DNA from: Benincasa hispida
Taxonomy: Eukaryota; Streptophyta; Magnoliopsida; Cucurbitales; Cucurbitaceae
Assembly: GCF_009727055.1 (NCBI RefSeq)
Contig: NC_052350.1
Location: forward strand, 3,214,191 to 3,278,190
Length of the DNA stretch: 64,000 nucleotides
Reading direction: 5' to 3'
How positions within the stretch are numbered: the stretch's first letter is position 1; each line of letters begins with the position of its first letter. Position numbers and translations under genes: made by a program. This document shows, piece after piece, positions 1 to 10,915 of the stretch. The notes beneath the pieces are model-generated. The model worked only from the letters and a program-made list of their open reading frames with translations. It was not told where the DNA came from and ran no database searches.

Positions 1-1
1 C

Positions 2-729
2 ATCAAGTATATTCTGTCCAGGCCAATCATCTCGGGGCATTTAGCCAAGTGGGCAATCATGCTTCAACAGTACGACATCGTTTATGTACCGCAAAAGGAA
101 GTCAAAGGGTAGGCATTAACTGACTTCTTGGAAAATCACTCGGTTTCATCAGACTAGGAAGTTGTGTGAAGATTTGCCAGAAGATGAAGTTCTCTTTATA
201 GAAACCTCAAGGCTATTGGTCATGTTCTTTGATGGTGCGGCACGGAGAAGTGGTGCAGGGCCAGGCATCATCCTCATTTCGCCAAAAAAGCATATACTGC
301 CCTATAGCTTCGCACTTGTTGAGTTATGCTCAAACAATGTCGCTGAATACTAAGCCTTGATAATTGGTCTCCAAGTGGCCTTGGAGATTAGGTGGCTTGC
401 ATAGGGATTTCGGTGACTCAAATTTGATAATCAATCAACTCTTATGCCAGTTTGATGTAAACCATGAAGACTTGAAACCTTACTTCATTTACACTCGCCA
501 GTTGAAGGAAAGATTAAAAAGCGTGACGTTGGAGCACGTTCCGAGGATGAAAAATAAAAAAGCGGACGCCTTGGCAAACCTAGCTACTGCCTTAATGGTC
601 ATGAATAATATGCCCTTTAATATATCGCTTTGTCAGAGATGGGTCATACCCCTGGTCTTGAGTGCATGTGAGGAAGTGAATGCAATATTAGTCTACCTAA
701 CCGATGAGGAAGACGGCAGCCCATCATAG
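2..729 (+). pseudogene. Ty3/gypsy pol relic: RNase H region
   Basis: Decayed fragment of a Ty3/gypsy polyprotein that enters the window already inside pol. Positions 2-110 read as the end of the RT-RNase H block (GHLAKW, then YVPQKEVKG), followed by an in-frame stop. From about 200 a second RNase H-like domain begins: MFFDGAARRSGAG is the usual first catalytic-Asp strand, followed by LPYSFALVELCSNNVAEY. A stop at 354-356 and a frameshift then move the frame to 364-729, which contains DSNLIINQL and the closing KKADALANLAT. An extra RNase H domain after RT is known for the Tat-type gypsy lineages, which is the likely parent (inference). At least two stops and two frameshifts show it is dead. 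Confidence 0.85.
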
Positions 730-1560
730 ATTACCTTGAGCATGGAAGGCTCCCAGGCGACCCTCGCCATAAAATCGAGGTTCGAAGGAGGGCCACGTAT
801 TTCATTTACTACAAAGGGGTCTTATACCTTCCATCCCTTCAAGGACTTTTCCTTCGATGCCTCAGTAAAGACGAGTTAGCAAAGGCTTTGAAGGAAGCAC
901 ACTCAGGCGTACGGGGCTGTCTCTTATACACATCTAGATGTGTATAAGAGACAGCTACCAGCTGAAAAGAATGGGTTACCAATCGCCAGCGATGATCCAG
1001 GACTCGATGGCATACGCAAAGAAGTGTAAAGCCTGTCAATATCACGCGAATTCCATTCATCAACTGCCCGAGCCTCTGCATCCGACTATAGCCTCGTGGC
1101 CTTTTGAAGCATGGGGACTTAATCTGGTCGGCCCTATAACACCTAAGTCATCAGTAGGGCACTCTTACATCCTCGCAGCCACTGATTACTTTTCAAGATG
1201 GGTTGAGGTTGTCGCTATAAAGGAAGCTAAGAAAGAAAATGTGGCAGATTTTATCCGCACTCTTGTTATTTATCGGTATGGTATTCCCCATCGAATCATG
1301 ATGGATAAGTTGTGTGAAAAATTCAAATTCAAGCAGTACAAGTTGTCCATGTATAACATCGCCGCAAATGGGTTGGTAGAGGCATTTAACAAGACTTTGT
1401 GCAACCTGCTGAAGAAAATTGTCTCCAAATCGAAGAGAGTTTGGTAGGAGAAGATCGGTGAAGCGTTGTAGGCTTATCGCACCACTCACCGTACCTCTAC
1501 AGGAGTCACCTCGTACTTTCTTGTTTCAACCTACTAAACCTTCGAGCCACTTCGAATAAC
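730..1560 (+). pseudogene. Ty3/gypsy integrase relic
   Basis: Continues the gypsy relic after a frameshift near 720. The stretch 730-916 reads as the N-terminal integrase region (RATYFIYYKG, LRCLSKDELAKALKEAHSGV) with the His part of the zinc finger. After the adapter at 917-954 it resumes as YQLKRMGYQSP, with the Cys pair of the finger in CKACQYHAN. The catalytic core follows: first Asp in AATDYFSRWVEVV, a degraded second-Asp region (IMMDKLCEKF where DNGxQF is usual) and Glu in ANGLVEAFNKT. A TAG at 1445-1447 interrupts it, after which YRTTHRTSTG can still be read. About ten codons between AHSGV-RG and YQLKRMGY that relatives carry are missing exactly where the adapter sits. Nonfunctional. 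Confidence 0.85.
917..954. other. Nextera mate-pair junction adapter (assembly artefact)
   Basis: Perfect 38-bp head-to-head pair of the 19-bp Tn5 mosaic end: CTGTCTCTTATACACATCT followed by its exact reverse complement. This is the junction sequence formed when Nextera mate-pair fragments are circularised. It is laboratory sequence, not plant DNA. It makes spurious peptides (YTHLDVYKRQ on the minus strand, MCIRDS on the plus strand) in the overlapping reading frames. Confidence 0.98.
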
Positions 1561-1892
1561 AGTCAACGAAGCTATATTCTCCAGGGACTTTTGTCATTGT
1601 GGTCCAGTGGACCTCGCCCTCAATTATACGATGTCCGAGAGTTAGCACTCGATATGGATTAGGGGTCTCCTCATGAATAGAAGATTGCAGGATCCATGCA
1701 TGCTCCCCCCAGGTCAAGGGCACTTCCATTGATAATTTAGAAAGGATCATGTTGTCATCTAGACTTAGCCAGCGATTAGCGATAGGACTGGCTAATGACT
1801 TTGCCACAAGAAGACTAAGTCCTTCCTTTATGGGCAGACTTTGGTCTTTAAGAATCACGAGGTGCCTCTCATCAGAAGAAACGTGCTCGATG
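1561..1892 (+). other. Unresolved tail of gypsy relic
   Basis: Sequence between the last recognisable integrase residues and the copia target duplication. It probably holds the decayed integrase C-terminus and beyond, since it continues the gypsy relic without a repeat boundary. The open frames here (plus 1749-1934, minus 1526-1858) show no motif I recognise. The plus frame runs into the copia LTR. Confidence 0.4.
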
Positions 1893-1897
1893 AAGTG
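1893..1897. repeat. Target-site duplication AAGTG, left copy
   Basis: Five bases AAGTG directly before the first base of the left copia LTR. The identical AAGTG follows the last base of the 3' LTR at 21471-21475. Five-base duplications are the normal product of LTR-retrotransposon integration. The pair defines 1898-21470 as one insertion plus later events inside it. Confidence 0.85.
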
Positions 1898-2205
1898 TAT
1901 TGGGGTTGATGCCCTAAAGTATCGTGTTCTATAGTTTGTAAATAGTTTGTACGAATGCTTGTGTTGTATAATATATGATATTTTACTTCACATCTTGTAT
2001 TTTGCTCAGTTGTATGTTTTATTTACTTTACCACAAACCAATAAACTTAAAATCCCTGGTTATTTGTATGTGACTCAAGTATGTATATGGTGACATACAA
2101 GTGAATCATATCTTGAGTGATAACCAAAATGGTCTGTAGTATATGGATATAGGAGGGAAACCTTATCCTGGTAACGCTACGGATGCGGCCCACTTTGTGG
2201 AATCG

Positions 2206-2243
2206 CTGTCTCTTATACACATCTAGATGTGTATAAGAGACAG
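2206..2243. other. Nextera mate-pair junction adapter (assembly artefact)
   Basis: Second exact copy of the 38-bp adapter pair, inside the left LTR. The LTR consensus is almost continuous on both sides: CTTTGTGGAAT before and GTGTTGTGAC after, as in the copy at 7145-7175. The adapter therefore looks like an insertion made during assembly or gap filling of a repeat. Confidence 0.98.
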
Positions 2244-3374
2244 GTTATAGGTGTTGTGACTTGTCACAGATGGTCTGATCCTGATCATTCATGTTGGGGA
2301 CATGCGAGCGGGGTCGTCCTATACAAAGAATTTGTATAAGACCTGACCACGAAGTGTTAACGTCTCGTTATATCACACCGTTTATGACAGAGATTTCACT
2401 TCACTACGATGACCATAGGTAACATGACCTCAATCCTGAGTGAGCTGGTAACTCTTGCCATTGAGGGCAGTTCTTTGATCTGTATGGGTGCATATGCCAA
2501 GTCGCCGATTCAAACCTACCATTTTAGGGATCCGTCTGATTTGGGAGCTGGGAACTCAGCTACATAAGATGGAATTCACTCCTTCCACGAGGCAGGGGTA
2601 AGTAGATAGATAGCTCTCTTAAGGGCTAATTTCGGGGCTTGAACGATGTGGCGCCACACACCTTCTCTTGGCCTGAGAGGTGTTTCCTATATAGTTGGAC
2701 TATGTTTTATTGTTCATTAGAGGAATCAGTAGTACTTAAGGAGTGAGATGTAAATATAGGGGAAAAACGGTAATTTGGCCCACCTTAAGCTATGCAATGG
2801 TCATCGTACTCAGGATTGGTTATATTCGATGGACACAGAAATATATCTGTGGTAAGAAGAGTTCAACTATTGGTCTTTAGTGGAATGTCTGACAGTTAAC
2901 AGATGGTGGATCTCGTGCATAAAGAGTTCAGTCAGTTATTCACAGACCGTTGGAGCTTCGAGCCATAGGTCCATTAGGTCCCTTGGACAGCTTGGATAAA
3001 GTCGAGAATCAATGTTTGGGTTAATTTGAAATGTTCAAATTGACAAGAGGAAGTTCAATTATATATGATATAATTGGGCTAGTTAATTATATATGATATA
3101 ATTGGCTAAATGTATGAGATACATTGTTTTGGAGAAAATTAGATATAAATATGATTTATATCAAGTAGAGGAGAAATTACTGTAGTAGATATGTGATATC
3201 AAACTATAGGGTAAGAATATAATATGACTATATTTATTAATATTTTAATTGGTTAATTATATAATAATTAACTTAAAATCACGTTCGGACATGCGTTAGT
3301 GGGAACTGCGTCAGTTAATGTAACCGATTAATTAAAATGAAATTTGTTTCATTTTGAATGGTTCGTCTGGAAAA

Positions 3375-3620
3375 AGATCGAGGAGCGCGTTGCTGAAAAG
3401 TAATCGATCGCTTAAAATCGAGAGCCTATACAATAGTTGCTCTACGCCTAAATGATCGTTTATCTAGCGCCTAATGATCGCACACTAAGTCTTAAACGTT
3501 TAGTTAGCTTACCTAAACAATCATATAGTGTGTCGTATTTACTAAACAATCGCCTTCTATTTTCTAAACGATCGTTCAGTAAATTCTACACGATCGTGTA
3601 TTTTCTCCTAAACGAAAGCA
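3375..3620 (+). repeat. CGATCG palindrome array in LTR
   Basis: Irregular array of variants of the palindrome CTAAACGATCGTTTAG, spaced roughly 20-30 bases apart. Equivalent arrays lie at about 8165-8470, 15175-15440, 20800-21060, 36240-36540 (reverse), 43925-44200 (reverse), 50460-50640 (reverse) and 55545-55700, always in the 3' part of an LTR. The conserved position argues for a family feature rather than chance. Function unknown. Confidence 0.7.
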
Positions 3621-4055
3621 TCTTGCTATATGATAGCATCATTTTCCCTCCCACTTACTTATTACTTACATGATCTGTTCTTCCTCCTTCCTCTACCAAA
3701 CTCACCAATCACCACGCTTTGGGTTCTCACTCCGAGAATACATGAGGCTCTTTTCTGGTGGTATTGTCCTCGTTGCGTTCATGGTTGTGCGGTTGTTTGT
3801 GCTGCTGTAGTGACGAATCTGCTGGGCGTTAGTTGATCGGGTGGAGGTCATCCGCTGGGTTGAGTTCTAAAGTTTGAAGACCGTCTTCAAGTGGTATGTG
3901 AACTCTCTCCCTTGTAATTTTTGTTCAAATCATTCCATTAATTGACTGGTTGTTTGCATAACTATGCGTTTGAAAGTATATTGAGTATTTCGGTCACGGT
4001 GAAATTGGAGCGATCCGAACGCGCTCATGGAACTCTTGGTAAGAGATCCTTCAAT

Positions 4056-4069
4056 TGGTATCAGAGCCA
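4056..4069 (+). other. Primer binding site, initiator tRNA-Met
   Basis: TGGTATCAGAGCCA, complementary to the 3' end of plant initiator tRNA-Met, begins two bases after the LTR end at 4053. This is the standard first-strand primer site of plant copia elements. It fixes both the LTR boundary and the plus orientation. Confidence 0.92.
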
Positions 4070-6505
4070 AGTTCTGATACTCCGATTTCATATGTTGCAA
4101 CAAAAGGACATTTACGTTTTTGGTGCATGCATTTCTACACTGTTTAATGGTTAAATTGCTGTGGATGTATGGATTAATGGATGTTTTCGTGGATGGTAGC
4201 CTCAGTTTGATTTAATTCTTTTACATTTGCGTTTGTTTGTAAAGGCCCCTACATTTTTTTGGGCATCAATAATCGTTATCGAGTATGTATTCAAAGTCTT
4301 TTTGAAGTTTTGAGTCATTCGAAGAAGAAGATTGGAGCAAGCGTTGTGGTTTTTCGAGGAAGTAGGCGATCAAGGGTTGATCGCATCGTGCAAACGATGG
4401 AGTACGCGATTGCTGTTGATCGCATTGTGCAGACAATGGGGTACGTGATCGCTGTTGATCGCATCGATTAAACGATGGGTATGCGATCAAGGGTTGATCG
4501 CATCGTATTGACGATCAGGTACGCGATCGCAGAGTATCGGGTCGTGTAGACGATGAGATGCTCGTGTGTCATTTAACACGTGCACGCGTTGGACGATCGT
4601 TTAGGTCAACAAGGTTCATCGCTTAGTAACTGACTAAACGATTGCTTTGTAATGCAAAGTAAATCGTTTACCTGTCACCGCGTTAAGCGATCGCATAGAC
4701 GATTAGGCTTCGCAGCATCGATGTCGTCTACACGATTGTTTATTTTTGCTTCTATCGTCTAGTGCGCGTTGGACGATCGTCTACCTACGAAGTTTACTAC
4801 ACGATGGAGACCTCCTGGCGGTTCAAGACCCGGTTCGCCTGTGAACCGGTTTGCTCGATGAAAAATGTAATAGATAGGGTTATTTCATTCCGGTTTTTTG
4901 TAAAGGCTCATCCCGGTCCATTAGTCCTTTAATTTGTTACATGCGATGTATGCTTTTTATATGTCATATGGTATGCACATATAGTAAATCCCACCTTAGG
5001 CTATGCAATGGTCATGCATCATCTCTTTATTGTAATTGTTATAATTTAGAGAAGCATGATTTAAATTATGTAAGAGCATGCTCATGCTTCATATAATAAA
5101 AGAGTTATATTTATGCATGCATAAAAAGCATTGACATACATCATCTTTATATTATAATTGTAATAGTATAAGGGTGGATGATAGCATGTTTGCTTCGTTG
5201 TTACGCGTTATATAAAAGCTATATATAGTAATGACCGGAAATTGCATGAAGCATGACACATAGGTTACTTTATAATTGTTATAAACACCTTGTTGTGCGC
5301 AATGGTTTTAGTTGTTTCTTTTTAAAAGTTAAAGAGAAATTAGAATTAAAAGAAATAAGAAAGACATGCATGCTCACTTAGGTTTAATTCATGGTTTTAA
5401 AGTGTTTAAAACTTGTATAACATAGACCTAAGATCATGGTTCTAATAATATTAGCAACCCTAAGGCTTTAATCTTTTAATTAGTTTAATAGGATTAAATT
5501 GGCTAATAAAAGGTTAAAGTGTAGCAAATCTATCTATCAGAGACCTTTTCTCCAAGGCAGGTTCTGTCTAGGCTGGGGTATTTAAGTTGACGAAAACGTA
5601 ACACCCCTACTTGGGAACTTATCTGGAAAGGTGAATTAGATAGATTTGATGTATGCATGCAAGTTAAAGACAGTCCATTAAAGCGTTTAAATATGACTAC
5701 TTGAAATTGTTCATATTTCATAGACAAATGTTGTTTATGAGCAGAGTTTAAAAAGATGACTTAGACTAAAATCAGTAGCTAGATTGTCTAGGTTAATGAA
5801 CCCTAGATAGAACATTCAGTGGGAGGTACTTGGGGCATAAGATGCTTCACTTAACCTTTCACATTTCTCCTAAATAGTCCACACCGTGAGATCTACCCTC
5901 GGCCTCACGACACCTTTGGTGTGTCCCTTTAATGGATGGTGTTTGGGTAGGTCAATATCAAGGTGGATGGAAAGAGTGTTCATAGTAAGTGGGAGCGGAA
6001 AGTGCGACAGCATATCCCTCGGTCTCCCTCGTTAGGTTGAATAAAGTTACTGCGCATTGCCTTGAGGCACCTTGAGAGTGTCCCCCTAAAGGATGGCAGT
6101 TTTGCGTATTTCTTTATTTGATCTCCTATAAGAGGATAAGGTAACTTAGTCTCTTGTCCTAATATGCTTCTTCCCTACGGTGGGCTCATTAGGGTGAGAC
6201 TCTGGCATCGAAAGTGAGCATTTACATGGAATTGTGAAAGGTTAACAGTTCTGAACAGAAAAATAGTGGTTGTTAGGTTCAGTTCCAAGAGTTGGTTCTG
6301 CCTAATGGTTAAGAATGTCTCATCCTAGCGAACGGGCAACAAATAACGCCATCGGTAACGTTTATCCTGCCTCACTGGGACAACATTGCAAAATAGAAGT
6401 TTATAACTTAGGGTACTTGAAACTATTTTGCAAAACTGATTGGTTTTAAAGTGGTTTAACAAAATCTAATAAAATGTTGTTCGTATTTCCAGCAACCTTT
6501 TCAAA
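4070..6505 (+). other. Copia untranslated leader (first copy)
   Basis: About 2.4 kb between primer site and gag with no supportable gene. It holds the 39-bp tandem repeats (4378-4530), more CGATCG palindromes to about 4810, an AT-rich stretch (4920-5500), and a block shared with the other copies (about 5520-6500) that includes GTCTAGGCTGGGGTATTTAA and GCAACCTTTTCAAAATG just before gag. The open frame at minus 5530-5727 has no known motif. Confidence 0.75.
4378..4530 (+). repeat. 39-bp tandem repeat in leader, about four units
   Basis: Units begin GATCGCATCGTGCA and contain ACGATGGGGTACGCGATC followed by a short spacer and TGTT. Period is about 39 bases. The same repeat has about six units at 9137-9380 and two to three decayed units on the minus strand near 43060-43200, so copy number differs between elements. 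Confidence 0.8.
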
Positions 6506-6859
6506 ATGACAACAGCCACATTGGCATTGTTAAGCGTCGAAAAACTTACTGGAAATAATGTCGCAACATGGAAACACATGATCACGATGATCCTGATCAT
6601 CGAGGATCTCATGTTCGCTCTCATGGAGGTGTGTCCTCCTATTCCAGCTTCTAATGTCGCTCGAAATGTTTGGGAGGCATACGAGCGATGGACAAGGGCG
6701 AATGAGAAGGCCGGAGCCTACATCTTTGCAAGTCTTTCTGAAGTCTTGGCCAAGAAACATGAACCTGTGGTCTCAGCTGGTGAGATCATGGAGTCCCTGC
6801 AGAGAATGTTTGGACAACCGTCTGAACAGCTTATGAATGAGGCTCCTAAATACATATTC
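6506..6859 (+). pseudogene. Copia gag, N-terminal fragment
   Basis: Open frame MTTATLALLSVEKLTG with the copia Gag-type stretch WKHMITMILIIEDLMFAL, EAYERWTRANEKAGAYIF and GEIMESLQRMFGQPSEQL. The start matches the intact start of the minus-strand sibling (41089). It runs about 118 codons and is cut off precisely at the first base of the next LTR, so central and C-terminal Gag, the zinc knuckle and pol are missing. In the intact element Gag would form the cytoplasmic virus-like particle. Confidence 0.85.
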
Positions 6860-8814
6860 TGTTAGGGTTTGTGCCCTAAAGTCTCATGTCTAGTAGTTTG
6901 TAAACGACTTTGTATGAACACTTGTGATGTATAATATAAATGATATTTACTTCACTACTTGACTTTGCACATTTAGGTTTTACCACAAACCAATAAACAT
7001 AAAATCCCTAGTTATCTGTATGTGACTCAAGCATGTATGTGGTGACATACAAGTGGATCATGTCTTGAGTGATAACCAAAATGGTCTGTAGTATATGGAT
7101 ATAGGAGGGAAACCTTATCCTGGTAATGCTACGGATGCGGCCCGCTTTGTAAAATGGTCACAAGTGTTGTGACTTGCCACAGATGGTCTGATCCTGATCA
7201 TTCTTGTATGGGACATGCGAGCGGGGGCGTCTTATACAAAGAGTTTGTATAAGACCTCACAATGAAGTGTTAACGTCTCGTTATATAACACCATTGATAA
7301 CTAAGATTTCACTTCACTAGGATGACCATACATCTCGTTATATGACCATTGAGGGCGGTCCTTTGATTTGCATGGGTGAGTGGCCAGAATGCCGATTCAA
7401 ACCTACCATTTTGGGGATTCTTTTGATCTTAGAGCTAGGAACTCAGCTACACAAGATGAAATTCACTTCTTCCCCGAGGCAAGGGTAAGTAGATAGATAG
7501 CTCCCTTAAGGGCTGATTCCAGGGCTTGAACACTGTGGTACCATGCACCTTCTCATGGCCTGAGAGGTGTTCACACATAGTATGACTATGTTGTATTGTT
7601 CATTAGAGGGATAAATGGTACTTAAGGAGGAAGACATAGAAATATATCTATGGCAAGAAGAGTTTAACTGTCGGTCTTTAGCGGAATGCCTGACAGTTAA
7701 CGCATGGTGGATATAGTGACTACAGAGTTTAGTCAGCTATTCACATACCGTTGTAGGTTCGTGCTATAGTTCCATAAGGTCCCCTTAGTAGTTTGGATAC
7801 AAATTAAGAGTCAATTTTTGGGTCAATTTGAAATGTTCAAATTGACAAGAGGGAGTTCGATTGTATATGATATAATTGAACGAGTTAATTAAATATGATA
7901 TAATTAACTTTATGTATGAGATACATTAATTTGGAGGAAATTGGATATAAATATGATTTATATCTAGTAGAGGAAAAATATTATAATTAAAAATGATATT
8001 AATTTATAAGTTATGAATGTGATAAGATCACATTCATTGAATGGTTATAAAGGAAATGGGAAGACGTTTCTTCGTTTTAAATAACGAATGAGTGCATTAT
8101 AAATAGTAGATGGTGTGTTGATCTTGGTATGCGCAGATATTATGAAAAAGATAGTGTCATTGTTTAGAAAATCAGTGCCTATACGATATGGACTGCATTG
8201 TCGCTTACATATACGATATTGCTAAGCAATCGCATACCGATTACACCATCGTGCATTATTATCTAAACGATCTTTTACCTTTTTCCTAAGCGATCATTTA
8301 GCTCCCAGTATTTACTAAACGATCGTATAGACGATCGCTTAGTTTTTGCTACGTGATTATTCGGATGATCGCTCACCCTTTTCCTACACGATCATTTACA
8401 TTTTCCAACACGATTGTTTAGACGATCGCTAACTTTTACTTCACCTAAACGATGAAGTATATATTCTTTGCGATAGACTACCGCATCTCCCACTTGCTTG
8501 ATCACTGTGTACGATCGCTATTCCTCATTCCCTCTACCAAATCCGAACAAAGCCCATACTTTGGATTCTCACTCCAAGAATACTGAGGCTCTAAGTGGTG
8601 TTGTTTTCCCCATTTCCTTCTGTCCGAGTGGTGACTGTTCGAGGTAGACAGTTGGGCTTCAGACTCGATGTGAAGAAGAATCTTCATCTGGTTTGATTTC
8701 TTGATCCCTTTAGCATTATGAAAGTATGTTTGAATGTATTTGCGGTAATTCTGTCACAAGGAATTGGAAAGATCTGCTTTCGCTCGTAGGTACTCTTGAA
8801 TATGAGTTCCCTCA
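6860..8814 (+). repeat. Middle LTR of the composite copia element
   Basis: Starts TGTTAGGGTTTGTGCCC and ends GTTCCCTCA, followed by a degenerate primer site at 8817. It is 1955 bp, about 160 shorter than the outer LTRs. It interrupts gag of the first copy. The five bases to its left (6855-6859, TATTC) have no partner at the far side, as expected if the inner 3' LTR later recombined with the outer one. Confidence 0.88.
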
Positions 8815-8816
8815 AT

Positions 8817-8830
8817 TGGTATTAGAGCAC
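8817..8830 (+). other. Primer binding site, degenerate
   Basis: TGGTATTAGAGCAC, two differences from the intact TGGTATCAGAGCCA at 4056. Same spacing after the LTR end. Likely too weak a match for efficient priming. Confidence 0.75.
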
Positions 8831-10877
8831 TCGGATTTCTGATATTCCAATTCATTACTGCAAAAGAATTGCAAATACGTTCTTGGTGGGTGCATTTCTA
8901 CACTGTTTAATTGTTAAATTTCTGTGGATATGCAGATTTATAGATGTTTTCGTGGATTTTAGCCTCATTTTGTTTTAATTCTTTTACATTTTCGATTGTT
9001 TGTAAAGGCCCCTGTGTTTTTTGGCATTAATAATCGTTATCATGTTTGTATTCAAAGTCTATTTGAGTTTTGAATCGTTCGCGAAGAAGATCGGAGCAAG
9101 CGTTGTGGTTCTTTGAGTAAGGTATGTGATCAAGTGTTGATCACATCATGCAGACGATAGGGAATGCGATCAATTGTTGATCGCATTGTGCAGACAATGG
9201 GGTACGCGATCGCTATTGTTCGCATCGATTAGACGATGGGGTATGCGATCAAATGTTGATCGCATCATGCAAACGATGGGGTATGCGATCGTTGTTGATC
9301 GCGTCGGTTAAACGATGGGGTATGCAATTAAGTATTGATCGCATCGTGCAGTTGATGGGGTACGCAATCGCTGATGATCATCATTAATGTACGATAGATC
9401 AGGTAAGTGATCAGGCTGCCTTGATCGCATCGTGTCGAAGATCGGTTACGCGTTCACTAGGTAATGGGTCGTGTAGACGATATGATGCTCGCGTATCGCT
9501 TAACACGCGCGTGCAATAGACGATCGTTTTGGTCAGCAAGCTTCATTGCTTAGTGACTGACTAAACGATCGCTTAGTAACGCAAGGTAAATCGTTTACCT
9601 GATGCCATGTTAAGTGATCGCATTAGACGATCGTTTTGATCAGCAAGATTCATCGCTAAGTAACTGACTAACGATTGCTTAGTAACGCAAGGTAAATCAT
9701 TTACCTTTCACCGCGTTGCGCGATCACCTAGATGATCAGGCTTCGTTGCCTCATTGTTGTCTACGTGATCGTTTAATTTTGCTCCTATCGTCTAGTCGTG
9801 CTGGACGATCGTCTACCTACAACATTTACTACGCGATGGAGTCCTCCTGGTGGTTCAAGACCTGGTTCGCCTGTGACCGGTTTGCTTGATGAAAAATGTA
9901 ATAGATAGGGTTATTTTATTCTGGTTTTATAAAGGCTCATCTCGGTCCATTAATCCTTTATTTATTACATGCGATGTATGTTTTTAATATGTCATATAGT
10001 ATGCACATATAGATAAATCCCATATTAGGTCACACATATTCTCTTTATTACAAGTGTTATAATTTAGAGAAGCATGTTTTAATTTACATAAATGCATGCT
10101 CATGCATCATATAATATAAGGGTTATATTTATGTATGTATTTTTTTTTACGTTATATTTATAAGCGTTATAAATACTTCGTTATGTGGGATGGGTGTTTT
10201 AGTTGTTTATTTTATAAATGGTTATAAAATGAAACTATAACTAAAATAATCAGTAAAAGATTAATATTTAGCAAGTCTATCTATAGTAGACCTTTTGTCG
10301 ATGGCGGGTTCTGTCTAGGCTGGGATATTTAAGTTGACAGCAACGGAACACCCCTACTTGGGAACCTACCTGGAAAGGTAATTTAGATAGAAATAAAAAT
10401 GCATGCAAACTAAGGCCAGTCCATTAAAGAGTTTAATGTGACTACTTGGATTTTTTTTAATTTCAAAGACAAAAGTTTTTTTTAGCAAACTTTATAAATG
10501 ACTTAGATCATAATCAGTAGCCGGATTGTCTATGTTAATAAACCCCTAGGTAGAACATTCAGTGGGAGGTTCTTAGGGTATTTGATGCCTCATTTTCACC
10601 TCTCGCGTTTCTCCCACATAGTGCACATCGTGAGATCTACCCTCGGCCTTGAGGCACCTTTGGCATGTCCCCCAAATGGATGGTGTTTGGGTAGGTAAAT
10701 ATCAAGGTGGATGGAGAGAGTGTTCATAGTAAGTGGGAGCGGGAAGTGCGACAACATATCCCTTGGTCTCCCTCGTTGGATTGAATAAAGTTTCTGCGCA
10801 TCGCCTCGAGGCACCCTGGGAGTGTCCCCCTATAGGATGGCAGTTTTGCGCGTTTCTTTTTTTGATCACCTATAAGG
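8831..10877 (+). other. Copia untranslated leader (second copy)
   Basis: Second copy of the leader. It includes the larger 40-bp tandem array (9137-9380), more CGATCG palindromes to about 9840, an AT-rich part, and the conserved block from about 10280. It is cut at 10877 by an adapter, about 460 bp before the point where the sibling leader would reach the matching gag sequence. No supportable gene. Confidence 0.75.
9137..9380 (+). repeat. 40-bp tandem repeat in leader, about six units
   Basis: Units of about 40 bases beginning GATCGCATCGTGCAGACGAT and ending in GATC plus a variable spacer and TGTT. Homologous to 4378-4530 but longer. Confidence 0.8.
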
Positions 10878-10915
10878 CTGTCTCTTATACACATCTAGAT
10901 GTGTATAAGAGACAG
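10878..10915. other. Nextera mate-pair junction adapter (assembly artefact)
   Basis: Third exact copy of the 38-bp adapter. It joins leader sequence (TTTGATCACCTATAAG) directly to mid-gag (CATCATTGAGGATCTC). In the sibling these lie about 460 bp apart (near 6135 and 6597). The gag start codon and first ~30 codons are therefore absent from this copy as assembled. Confidence 0.98.

Larger units (their letters stand above)
1898..4053 (+). repeat. Left LTR of the composite copia element
   Basis: Begins TATTGGGGTTGATGCCC (the usual TG start is mutated to TA) and ends GATCCTTCA, followed two bases later by the primer binding site. It is homologous along its length to 6860-8814, 13228-21470, 43555-45686 and 35964-37975. 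It contains a mate-pair adapter at 2206-2243. Its 3' third carries the CGATCG palindrome array. Confidence 0.9.

Noticed and set aside
839..1081. Open frame on the minus strand across the adapter
   Set aside because: Its middle is the translation of the Nextera adapter and the rest is the antisense of the integrase relic.
3375..3620. CRISPR-like regular repeats
   Set aside because: Repeats are short, variable palindromes with irregular spacing inside plant LTRs; no cas genes, and the genome is eukaryotic.
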